DNA of 64,000 bases, from NCBI RefSeq assembly GCF_010183535.1, contig NC_071331.1, forward strand, positions 12,028,001-12,092,000. Reading direction: 5' to 3'. The first letter of the stretch is position 1; the number at the start of each line of letters is the position of its first letter. Under the pieces are notes generated by a model. It had not been told where the DNA came from and searched no databases. It saw nothing but the letters and a program-made list of their open reading frames with translations. This DNA comes from Caenorhabditis remanei (lineage: Eukaryota; Nematoda; Chromadorea; Rhabditida; Rhabditidae). Of the stretch, positions 23,701 through 33,556 are shown one piece after another. A program made the translations under genes and the position numbers.

Positions 23701-24680
23701 TTTGAAACAGATGAAAAATGAAAATCCAAGAATAAATGAGACCAACTTTTTTTTCTTTCAATTTACCCATCCCTCTCACTAAATAAATAAACAATAAATG
23801 ACGCAGTATTCATGATCTCAGAGTTTCAGTCTGGAGCCTATTCAGACCGATAGAGGAAAGCAAATTGAACAAAACAAAGAAGGATTTGAGAAAATTAAGT
23901 GACTCGCTTCTCTGTTACTAGGAATCGAGCAAGATGGGAAACTCTGATTAGGGAGTATTTCTATTGAGAAAAATAAATAGAAGAGGGGGGCGGAGTTGAC
24001 CTTTGACGTTTTGAGAAATGACTTCACTGATTTTCAGAGATTGTAAATGTGGTCCACAGAGTTGAGTGGAGACAAGAAAGTGTTTTGTTAATCTGCTGAA
24101 AGGAGCAGTTTCTAGAAACGGAATCACCTTGTTTTTGTCTCGTTTGAGAAGAAAACATAGCATTTTCCAGTTTATCATGATTAAAAGTGAGATGAGGTTT
24201 TTGAGATGGCGCCGTGGTCATTACTTTTTTCAGAGGGAGCAAGGAGTGAGTTTTCAGAGGAAACCACAAAGTTTCTGTTTCAAATTGTAAGTGAAATCTG
24301 TTTTGGGAGTTTATTTTTACTTCTTTAGTGTACATGTCTTCCAGCAAATAGTGTGTGAAGGTTATTTCTGAAAAATAAGAGTCGTATGTACTAGGTTACT
24401 GTAAACACGGCAAAATACCAAAAGATTGTTTCATGAAAGTGTCCGAACACATACTATACTATCTAATGAGGAATTAGATTTTTCTATTTTTTTACATTCT
24501 CAATTTTCAGACATTAAAGCAAAATGAATTAATTGCAGTCAAGTCACTTTAAAGGAAGTCAAAAATTACTTTACCTAAAACTATCAATAGGTCAGGACGG
24601 TCAACTGGAAAGCTGTCAAAACCGGGACATTTTTTACAATTTCAGTGAATATCTTCAAGCATCTCTGGCTGAAATTCAGA
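20789..24680. other. Long gene-poor interval upstream of nlp-35
   Basis: About 4 kb with no exon I can support. As the only large upstream space it probably contains the nlp-35 neuronal enhancers. Scattered short open frames lack splice sites or family similarity. Confidence 0.4.
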
Positions 24681-24769
24681 AGCAGAGAAATTGCTTGGTG
24701 ACCACCAAACATCTGATGATCACCAACAGTTTGAAAACAAGAACAGGAAAAAATGAGACATTTGAATAC

Positions 24770-24960
24770 TTTACGAAAAACAGAAAAAGGAAGATGCATC
24801 TTCTCGAAACTCTTCTTCTTCGTCTGCTTTTTCTATTTCGCGGATTCTTTTCAAATTCATCCAAGTGTGAAATCATCACAAAAATCACATCGTCTTCTTC
24901 TCCATCTTCAGTGTCTTCTTCTTCATCTGTCCGAGCTCTTCTACTACAAGCACCGCCCAT
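24770..24960 (-). CDS. Possible coding exon with myristoylation-like N-terminus
   Basis: A minus-strand frame starts MGGACSRRARTDEEEDTEDG, continues EEDDVIFVMISHLDEFEKNP and ends in a polybasic run (RNRKSRRRRR). MG with Ser at position 6 and Cys at position 5 fits N-myristoylation plus palmitoylation. The acidic and basic blocks come from low-complexity GAA/GAG and AGA codons, so the frame may be chance. No downstream exon was found. Reported as a candidate only; the 3' limit is not defined. Confidence 0.25.
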
Positions 24961-25123
24961 TTTTCGGGGGGTTTTCTCTTCTCGCTTCCTTACATGACGT
25001 GTGTTGGATTTCTCACATTTTACTCCCAATTATCATGTCATTGTTTGGTGGTATTGGTGCTGAAGAAGTGGTGGAGAATAGAAGAGAAAGAGGAAATAAA
25101 CGAAGACAAGTCACGAAACATAC

Positions 25124-25249
25124 CGGATGAGCAATTTGAAGGAAACTAGGGCTCGTGGAAGCAACCAAATGAGCTTCGAAGATGGGCTCTTTTACGACAT
25201 CACAACCCAGAATGACGTTTTTTCGTCGGTTTGAAGCACTCATTATCAT
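25124..25249 (-). CDS. Possible first exon of a gene downstream of NDUFA5 (operon candidate)
   Basis: 42 codons beginning MIMSASNRRKNVILGCDVVK and ending SFLQIAHP at a good GTATGT donor. The ATG lies 139 bases after the NDUFA5 stop on the same strand, with a CTCCCTCAG acceptor just before it. That is the spacing and signal expected for an SL2-trans-spliced operon gene. No convincing second exon was found; joining to the acceptor near 25064 adds only eight residues. Function unknown. Confidence 0.35.
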
Positions 25250-25388
25250 GACTCCAACTGAGGGAGTTTATAAAAGTTGCAGAGGTTTCTCTTAAGCACA
25301 TCACTATTTATCATTTTATACTCTGGTGAAAAAAGTTTTAAAAAAACAAATCGTCGATCTACAAGAACAGATAAATCGTCGGATTCTT

Positions 25389-26090
25389 CTAAACTGGCCA
25401 TGACCATTGTCCCTTTGGAGCAGATTCGACAAGTGGCTCCCATGCTTTCGAATCCAGAATTGCTCGTGTCGTCTCAAGCTCGTACTCGGCCTGTAAATGA
25501 GATTATAAATTGTCGGGTAACTATTTTGAAATGGTGGTTATGGGCAAACCAGAAAGCTGTCAATTTTGTTCAATTTTCAGAAATTCTAGATGCATTTTAC
25601 CACAAGTAAGTGAAAAATGTCTAAATTTTGAAACAACGGCTGAATTTTGCAGTGAAAAATCACTTAATTACCGAAAAGAAGTAGGAAACAAACCTGCTCG
25701 ATGACCTCCTCAATTTGTCCCATTCCGATTTTCTCTTCAAGCTTTTTAATATCGTTTTCTGCTTGAACGAGAGCCAAACGCTGCTTGACAACCTGAAAAC
25801 ATTTCATAAAATCATTATCATTTTTCAAAACTACTCACAGCTTCGGTGTACTTGCGATAAGCGGAATCTCGTGGCATTTGTTCAATAGCACGAAGGATTC
25901 GGCCGTAGACGACAGTCAATGCACGATGTGGATGCTCGTTGACGAAGAGTCCAGTGATTCCAGTGGTCTTCTTGTGGAAATCCTCAGAAACCTTGCTTCT
26001 GGCCTTGAAACGATTGATGTACGGGTTCTCGTACATGGTTCTTTGCTGGGTGGCTCGAACCACAGCCGATCGCAAGAGACGTGACGACAT
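25389..26090 (-). CDS. NDUFA5: NADH dehydrogenase (complex I) subunit NDUFA5 / B13
   Basis: Accessory subunit of the peripheral arm of mitochondrial complex I. Exons 26090-25839, 25792-25694 and 25490-25389 give 150 aa. An arginine-rich mitochondrial-type N-terminus (MSSRLLRSAVVRATQQR) precedes the conserved KKTTGITGLFVNEHPHRAL, YRKYTEAVVKQRLALVQAEN and IKKLEEKIGMGQIEEVIEQA blocks. The tail KAWEPLVESAPKGQWSWPV matches the vertebrate ending EPLVEEPPADQWKWP. The leader makes it longer than human NDUFA5 (116 aa). From memory the C. elegans gene is C33A12.1, next to nlp-35. A short downstream exon on the same strand may form an operon with it. Confidence 0.93.
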
Positions 26091-27834
26091 TCTGAACGTT
26101 TTGGTAACTTTCTGATATAATCAGATGCTTGGAAGATAGGGAATGCACGAATAAACGTATGATGAGAAACAATTCAAGAACATAACACATTTATAAGCTT
26201 TAAAAATATTTATTAGATGAAAACCAAATATATGTCATGTAAATCAAGTTGAGATCATAGTTACAAGGTAGACCAGATATTGTGACCAGATATTAACACA
26301 CGTTTCTGAATATAGCATAATTTTTACTGAACAAAAATTGTGAACAGGAGAAAAACTCACAAAGTCTCAATATTCAACCAATAAATATAACTTTTCGTGT
26401 TCGTCCGTCAGAACTCATTTTTAGATAATTTGAAGCTAAAAACAGATCGCAGTGATTTGCCCGGGGGGTTAAAAAAGCCGGAAAGAATGATTTTTAATAG
26501 CAAAAATAATGAAAAGCGGCTCGGAAAGCCACTTTTTGTCCGATTTTCTGAAAATGTTCGATAAAATTAATGCAACCGGGAGGCCGGAGTGTCGTAACGC
26601 GCTGTGTTTAGCGAGCAGTCGAAGGGGTGGCGGTTTGAAATCGAATTATTTTTCTTTTTCTTTTCTCGCAATTTTCTTTCAAAATTTCTGATTTTTTCAT
26701 GTCTTGTACATGAAAAATTGCAAAAAAAAGAGAATAAATAGCTCTATCATAAAATTTTTCAATAAGAGCTGTGAATTCTGGCTTTCTGCTGCAAAATAGG
26801 ATTTTTTGGTTTTAGATGTTTTCCAAACTCTTCTTGTGTCTACAGATTAGCTTAAATCTGAACAATAGTGCAACTAACTTGATCATTCAAGTCAAACCCC
26901 AATAGTTTTTTGATTCGAATAAACCTCAGCGTTTTTCAGCTTTTCGTGAAACCCGACATTTTTCTTGATACGATTCTTTATTCTTCTAACTTTGGCTACA
27001 TCCTGTGTCTTTCCTCATCGAAATCATCAATTCTCAAAGCATAAGGTGCAAAAATCGCGCATATTTTATGACATGGCACTCATATTTTCACACATTCTTA
27101 TCACTAAAGATCATAAAACACTTCAAATAAAAATAGAGCAAATACTTTTATAGCCAATAGTTTGTTTGCATGAAGAGTTTTGATGTTAGGTTTTCAAGTC
27201 AACTTCCCGGATGAAGTCGTTAAGGCTTCACTAGAAAATGTGTTGCGAATCAATTTTAGCTTCAAAAGACAAAAAGATGGCACGAAACATGTGTTATACG
27301 GCCTCTGCAATATTTATTTTGGAACTTCCTCTTCAACTTCTGAATAAAAGCTACTTTTATTGGTTTTAGACCGCCATGATTGGCTACACCGTTCTGCAGA
27401 TAATATCTCTAATTACTCTCCGTCTTTCTGTTCTCTGTCGATTTTTTCTTAAAGAATCATGCCACCGCAATAAAAATGCTCTCATTTTCTCTTCAGAATG
27501 TCTCCAAATTTGCGGCAGGTTTTGTTTCGAGGCCACAAGAAAACCCTGATAAGAGCCACTGTTGGGTACGAAGGACGTTTTTCTCTTTCTCTGCCCTCCA
27601 TTCTATTCGTTTCAATTCAAATCCTTCACAAGGACGATATGGGGTGATTGGGCGGAGCCATCGTTCTTTCTCTCTCTTTTTTCTCCCTTTCTTTTCCTTC
27701 TCAATTCTTTTTTACTACTTCGCAGCGCCCTTTCACCTCTCTTCGGCGCGCCTGTTTACTATCTCATCTATCTCTCTCTCACTCTGCAGACAAATTTGTT
27801 TCTTTTTTTGCTAGTCGTTTTTGCACCTTCAATA
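26091..27834. other. Divergent promoter interval between NDUFA5 and elo-1
   Basis: 1.7 kb shared upstream space. It contains pyrimidine-rich TC tracts near 27.65-27.8 kb ahead of elo-1 and a GC-richer patch around 26.57-26.63 kb. No gene recognised. Confidence 0.45.
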
Positions 27835-27849
27835 CTTCTGGTTTTTCAG
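27835..27849 (+). promoter_or_regulatory. Likely trans-splice acceptor of elo-1
   Basis: A long pyrimidine tract ends in TTTTTCAG 21 bases before the elo-1 ATG. This is the usual position for an SL1 acceptor or the end of a 5' UTR intron. Confidence 0.45.
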
Positions 27850-27870
27850 GTAATTCATCAAGGGGTCAAG

Positions 27871-29178
27871 ATGGCTCAACACCCGCTCGTCCAACGGCTT
27901 CTCGACGTCAAGTTCGACACGAAACGCTTTGTGGCACTCGCCGCTCACGGAGGAAAGAACTTCCCAGATGCAGAGGGTCGCAAGTTCTTCGCCGATCATT
28001 TCGATGTCACTATTCAGGTAATAATTGAGAAAAATAACGTAATTTATGGAACAAAACAAGTCTTGTCAACTAAAAATAAATATTTTGGAGCTCTCATAAT
28101 GTTTTGGTCAGAATATTTCTGAAAAATCCAAAGAAAATCTTTGTTTTCAGGCCTCCATCTTGTACATGGTCGTCGTATTCGGAACAAAATGGTTCATGCG
28201 CAACCGTCAACCATTCCAACTGACTGTTCCACTCAACATCTGGAACTTCCTTCTCGCCGCCTTCTCCATCGCCGGAGCCATCAAAATGACCCCAGAATTC
28301 TTCGGAACCATCACTAACAAGGGACTCGTCGGTTAGTGTTGGTTACAAAGATTTATGAGTTGAGAAAATGAGAGTACCAAAGTACTGGCGTTCTCTGATC
28401 AACCTAAGTGTCCTTGATACAATCAGAAACATGCTGTAGTTGAGATGATCGTGTTATCATACACTTTATCAGATAAAATTTTCAAAAAATGGGGAAGTGT
28501 GTAACAAAGTGCGAAGAACTTGTTACAAGAAGATCAATTCAAACTAATTCTAATAATTTCAGCTTCCTACTGCAAAGTGTTCGATTTCACCAAAGGAGAG
28601 AATGGTTACTGGGTGTGGCTCTTCATGGCTTCCAAGCTTTTCGAGCTCGCCGACACCGTCTTCTTGGTTCTTCGCAAGCGTCCATTGATGTTCCTCCACT
28701 GGTATCACCACATTCTTACCATGATCTATGCCTGGTTCTCTCACCCATTGACCCCAGGATTCAACAGATACGGAATCTACCTTAACTTTGTTGTCCACGC
28801 CTTCATGTACTCGTACTACTTCCTCCGCTCGATGAAGATTCGCGTACCAGGAGCCATTGCTCAGGCTATCACCTCTCTCCAGATCCTCCAATTCATCATC
28901 TCATGCGCCGTTCTCGCCCATCTCGGATATCTCATGCACTTCACCAACGTAAGTGATGACTTCGCTTTGTATCAACAAGAAAAATCTATCCACTTGAAAG
29001 TAATGTGCTTTTATTTCAGGCCAACTGCGACTTCGACCCATCCGTCTTCAAGTTCGCCGTCTTCATGGATACCACCTACTTGGCTCTCTTCATCAACTTC
29101 TTCCTCCAATCCTACGTTTTCCGCGGAGGAAAAGACAAGTACAAGGCTGACCCACAAAAGAAGAAGAAGGATCAATAA
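27871..29178 (+). CDS. elo-1: Very-long-chain fatty acid elongase ELO-1
   Basis: Condensing enzyme (3-ketoacyl-CoA synthase) of polyunsaturated fatty acid elongation, a multipass ER membrane protein. Exons 27871-28017, 28151-28331, 28563-28948 and 29020-29178 give 290 aa. The start MAQHPLVQRLLDVKFDTKRF and most of the length agree with what I remember of C. elegans ELO-1. Seen: several hydrophobic helices, KLFELADTVFLVLRKR, the HxxHH catalytic box in LHWYHH, and FVVHAFMYSYYFLRS. The C-terminus is lysine-rich (KKKKDQ), an ER-retrieval type tail. elo-7 follows 0.9 kb downstream on the same strand as a tandem paralogue. Confidence 0.96.
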
Positions 29179-30083
29179 ACAAATCTCCATTTTCCACTAT
29201 CTTGAACTCTCAATTCACCCTTCCACTCTTCCTGTTTTCATCGGTTTTCGGGTCTTTCGAACATGATCGATTCCCAGCATTGCGTATTGTTGTAGTGTCC
29301 CGCTGTTCCCTATATTTCCGTTTTTGCTTCCATGTTTTTGCTTTCAAAGTTTATGAAACATAATTGATAATTATCACATCGAAATTTCTTTTCAACTTCT
29401 CAGATATTATTCCGCTGCAGCTGAATGGCGCGCGTATGTCATCAAATTTTGCTGTTTCAGGCCGACAATAAGACAGGGACAAGAAAATATTCTCAAGATT
29501 TATTCAGAAGAGTGTTACAGCGAAAATGAGTTTTTTCGCCATCAAAATCCGAAAATTAATTGAAAAAAATGTCGGTTTCAACATTTCCATAGATTGATTA
29601 GTTGTCTCGAGATTACTCAATTCTTCTTCGGCCTTTAAAACAACTTGAAACGTTTTTTCTCCGACAAAACCTTATAATGAAGAATATGCAAAACTTGAAA
29701 TAAAGTTTCAGTTTGGCTATTGTGCCGAAACATCTTTGCTATTTCAGCTGACTAGCTAGTGGGCATACTTTCCTCGAATCGTCATTGACGAGATGATTCT
29801 GAATAATCAGAAAACATTCATACCAAATCAGAATCCCCCCTCATCTTTCCGTAAATTAAATATTCCAAAATACTAATAAACCCGTGAGAACCTCACTCTC
29901 CCCCTCGTTTTGACTATTTCCACGTTGGCAACCCCCGACCTTTTCTCAATTCGTTTCTCCCCGTTTGTATCCACGTGTCATCAACGTCTCCTTCTTCTTC
30001 AAATGTATCTGAATTATTTCGCCACTGAAATCTTCCATCGAAGTGCGGTCTGTGAGTCAGAGGCTTGTCGTTCATCAAAAACA
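29179..30083. other. Spacer between elo-1 and elo-7
   Basis: elo-1 3' UTR and elo-7 promoter. No gene seen. The frame upstream of the elo-7 ATG is open from 29910, so a longer elo-7 N-terminus is possible. Confidence 0.45.
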
Positions 30084-31710
30084 ATGATTGCTGACGTGTT
30101 CAAATGGAAATTCGATGCAAACGAACTGTGGAGTCTTTTGACGAATCGAGATGAGACGTTTCCTCATATTAGAGGACGAAAGTTCATTGATGAACACTTT
30201 GGATTGTTTGCTCAGGTAACTACAGTTTATAGAAAGAAGGTGTGAACTTCCAAAATCCTTCAAACACCGCCCACTGGCACTAGTTTCATAGTGGCGTGCG
30301 GAACCCGGGAATTGTCGGTACAAAGAAAACTACATAAAAGACACCGTTAGTCTGGTGCACCTCGTATTCTATGGGCCTTCTTTCAAGACCCTGAAATAAA
30401 TTTTGGAGACCCGTCATTCCGATGGCGGGTGAAATCAAACATGCACAATTCAGATGACAATTGCTTATGTCGTCGTCATCTTCTCCATCAAAAGATTCAT
30501 GAGGGATCGTGAACCATTCCAACTTACAAATGCCCTTCGTCTCTGGAACTTCTTCCTCTCGGTCTTCTCAATCTATGGGTCATGGGCAATGTTCCCATTC
30601 ATGATTGGACAAATCAGACGTTTTGGACTTTATGGTAGCTTGAGACTTGAGTTCATAAAGCGAATTTATTGGGAATGATTTAGGATGTGGATGTGAGGCA
30701 TTGTCAACTCTTCCGAGTCAAGCAGAATATTGGTTGTTCTTGACGGTGTTGTCGAAGGCTTTGGAGTTTGTCGACACGATTTTCTTAGTTCTTCGTAAGA
30801 AACCACTCATCTTCTTGCATTGGTTAGTGAAATTGAAACTCGAACTATGGAGCAATTGATATTACTGCTAGTGAAGATTCTGAATTCTATCTCACGAAAC
30901 AGAAACATTTTCTGGAAATTTCCAGGTACCACCACGTGGCTACATTCCTTTTCTTCTGCGTCACCTATCCAACTCCATCGTCTCAAATTCGTGTCGGAGC
31001 CATCGTTAACTTGTTTGTGCACGCATTCATGTATCCGTGAGTTTTTTTTCTGAATTAGTCATTTAAACTGTTTCAAAATCCCTGTATGTGTTTTCTGGAT
31101 ATATTAAAATCAATTAAGTCAACACCCTATCTTAAAAAAATTGATTTTCAAAACCCATTCGAAGCTTCTTCTTCAGATACTACTTCATCCGATCGATGAA
31201 CATCAAAGTGCCGTCGAAGATTTCAATGGCTATCACAGTTCTCCAATTGACTCAATTCATGTGTTTCATCTATGGATGTACCTTGATGTACTATTCATTG
31301 GCAACTAATCAGGTAGGATTGTCTTACAGTACAAGTAGAATAGGGCAAAGGTTGAAAAATCAGAAACATAAAATATCCAAAAGGAATTGTTCGAGTAAAA
31401 GATCCCAATCCTGAAAATAAAATTGACAGAATACATATCAGAATTAATCCTATTTTGATTTGAATAAGGAATTCAAATCTACACCATACCAGAACAAACG
31501 ATTCCCTGAAACAAATTCCATTCTAATGTTCTATCTGAGACTGTATTCAATGTATTCCCATTCTTTCAGTACACGTGCGACACTCCGATGTTTGCCCTGA
31601 ACACTACATTCGGTCTGAGTCTTTCTTATTTCTTGCTCTTTGCCAATTTCTTCAACAAATCGTATTTGCAACGAGGTGGAAAGGAACGAAGGGAGAAGAA
31701 GATTGAATAG
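30084..31710 (+). CDS. elo-7: Fatty acid elongase ELO-7-like
   Basis: Second ELO-family enzyme, paralogous to elo-1. Exons 30084-30215, 30454-30634, 30684-30822, 30926-31036, 31177-31312 and 31570-31710 give 279 aa. Seen: FRRG-type cytosolic start region HIRGRKFIDEHFG, KALEFVDTIFLVLRKKPLIF, the HxxHH box in LHWYHH, NLFVHAFMYPYYFIRSMNIK and a lysine/arginine-rich tail (KERREKKIE). Exon 2 is 181 bases in both elongases with the same phase, consistent with tandem duplication. The first Met of MIADVFKWKFDANELW was chosen as start; the frame extends upstream to 29910. Intron 1 holds an inverted copy of the repeat found at 12.6 and 13.1 kb. The symbol rests on synteny (F56H11.3 from memory). Confidence 0.9.
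30245..30430 (-). repeat. Dispersed intronic repeat, copy 3 (inverted, diverged)
   Basis: Read on the minus strand it shows the blocks GGGTCTTGAAAGAAGGCCC, CGGGTTCCGC and GGGCGGTG in the same order as the copies at 12.6 and 13.1 kb. It lies in elo-7 intron 1. Confidence 0.5.
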
Positions 31711-31932
31711 AATTGGATCGAATCCTCTACTTGTGTCTATCATTTTATTTATTTCATTAGTCTTTTTGTTTTTTTGGAAAGTAAATAATATTTGTTTATT
31801 TTAAAAACTATCAACTGAAAAGAAAAATGACGAAAGCGATGAGAGAATGGGCAATTTGTCTTTGGGAAAGGTACCCGCAAATGGGGTGGAAACCGTATGG
31901 GAGGGATGGAAAAGAATAGGAAAATAGGATAT

Positions 31933-33556
31933 TTATTCGTTGGCTCTTGGAGCCGGAGGGGTTTTGTGGAGCATCGACAGAGCCGTCGAGTAGTCTGGAG
32001 GGGCTGTTAGAGATACATTGTCTGGAGATGTTGATGACTGCTTTTGTTGCGTCTGAAAATATTCGGAATTTCGGATTAAAACTATTAAAAAACAAAATTC
32101 AAACATATCTGAAAAATACGAAACAGAAACTAAAAATAATCTAACCAACCTCATCTAGTACCAAAACTTCATCATAGGTTGGTAACGGTCGTTGTGGAAT
32201 TCCTCTTCCACCACAACATTCATCGTGTGGACCAGGTAGAAGACATGGAAATGATTCTGGTAGTGACATGTTCACCAGGAGACTTTCCTGAAAATTAGTA
32301 ATGAATCACATAAAGGAACTATGTTTAGTAAATTCTCAAAATATTTTCATATAAGACAAATATGAGAAACAGAAATTCTTTTGGGGGCACTGAGCATTTT
32401 TTTAAATCATGAAAGTTTAGATCGCAAAAATCGGTACTTGACAAAACTTACAAGAGTCATTCTATCCAACTCCTTCTGCCTTTTCTTGCTTTTGTAATAA
32501 TTCACAAAATTGATAATTGCTCCGAAGATCATCACTCCAACTAACCAAATGATTGGTGCATAATTCATCACATTGTCGGCGGACATCTGAAATAGGATAG
32601 GTAAGTTCCACGGAATTCATATAAAAGTTAATCGGAGACAAATGAACATTTTGGAACAGTAAGTGTAAATGATGGTTCTACACTGAAAACAAAAGAATCA
32701 AATCAATATTTTTAGAGAGAAACGGGGATTATGATGGTGTAATTGAGAAGAAAACAACTACTGAAAAGGGGTTGTAAACATGTGATACATTCACTAATTG
32801 GGCAGAAAACACTACTGGTGACCAATTGGAAATCTTTTACGATTGAATGAACACTTTTTGTAAAGTTTAGAAGCCTCGGAAGATGAGAAAATCAGATTAT
32901 GTTCAAAGCAATTAGTGATGATTTGAGTGAATGTTTCAGAATGTTATCTTATAACGGGGAACTCAGTTCGAATACTCGATGCTTCTAGTTAACAAAATAC
33001 CGTATTCTCTCAAAAAACAGAATACGTTCCTTTAAAGTTTCAGTAAGTTTGATTTTAAACTCTTCTAGTCAGAACGCTTTCTAATCTTATCCAGAATTTT
33101 GACGAAGTCAGCTTTTCAACCATTTTGATTTAAATCTACTGCTCCACCTATTATTAGAACCTTCCATAGTGGGTGGTACCACTTTTTACTGCTACACCTC
33201 GTTGTCATCATGACTTTGACGACTTGAACGTTCAATGTCGGTTTGACATATTGATCCCCTACATTTTGCATTTTTGATCTCAACTCACATCCATTTTTGA
33301 CAGAAACATGACGATTGTAATAAAGAAAGTGATTCCGCCCATCACTAAAATCGTCTGAATTTCCCTGGAATCCTTGTCCAGAAGCTCACGTGATCTTGCA
33401 TCCATTGATCTTCTGCTGAAATTGAAAATTAGAGTATGCTTTTTCATTCTATCAAATATTCTAATTTTCTGATTATAAAATACGAAACTGAAACCGAGAT
33501 TTCACCGAAAAAAAAACTAACCCTTCCGCGTCGACAACGTACAGATTGTGGGTCAT
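31933..33556 (-). CDS. Two-transmembrane protein with PPxY motif, unknown function
   Basis: I do not recognise the family. Exons 33556-33522, 33415-33289, 32586-32452, 32287-32150 and 32052-31933 join to 184 aa with closed phases. The product has two hydrophobic helices, TILVMGGITFFITIVMF and YAPIIWLVGVMIFGAIINF, the second followed by a basic stop-transfer (NYYKSKKRQK). The C-terminal half is proline-rich, with a CCGGRG turn, RPLPTYDEV and a PPDY (PPxY) motif that could bind WW domains of NEDD4-type ligases. The last residues are PPAPRANE. It converges with elo-7, stops about 220 bases apart. An extra 5' exon is possible. A small membrane adaptor is a reasonable guess only. Confidence 0.75.

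Noticed and set aside
24024..24347. 107-codon minus-strand frame upstream of nlp-35
   Set aside because: No signal, domain or splice context; similar frames occur throughout this AT-rich interval.
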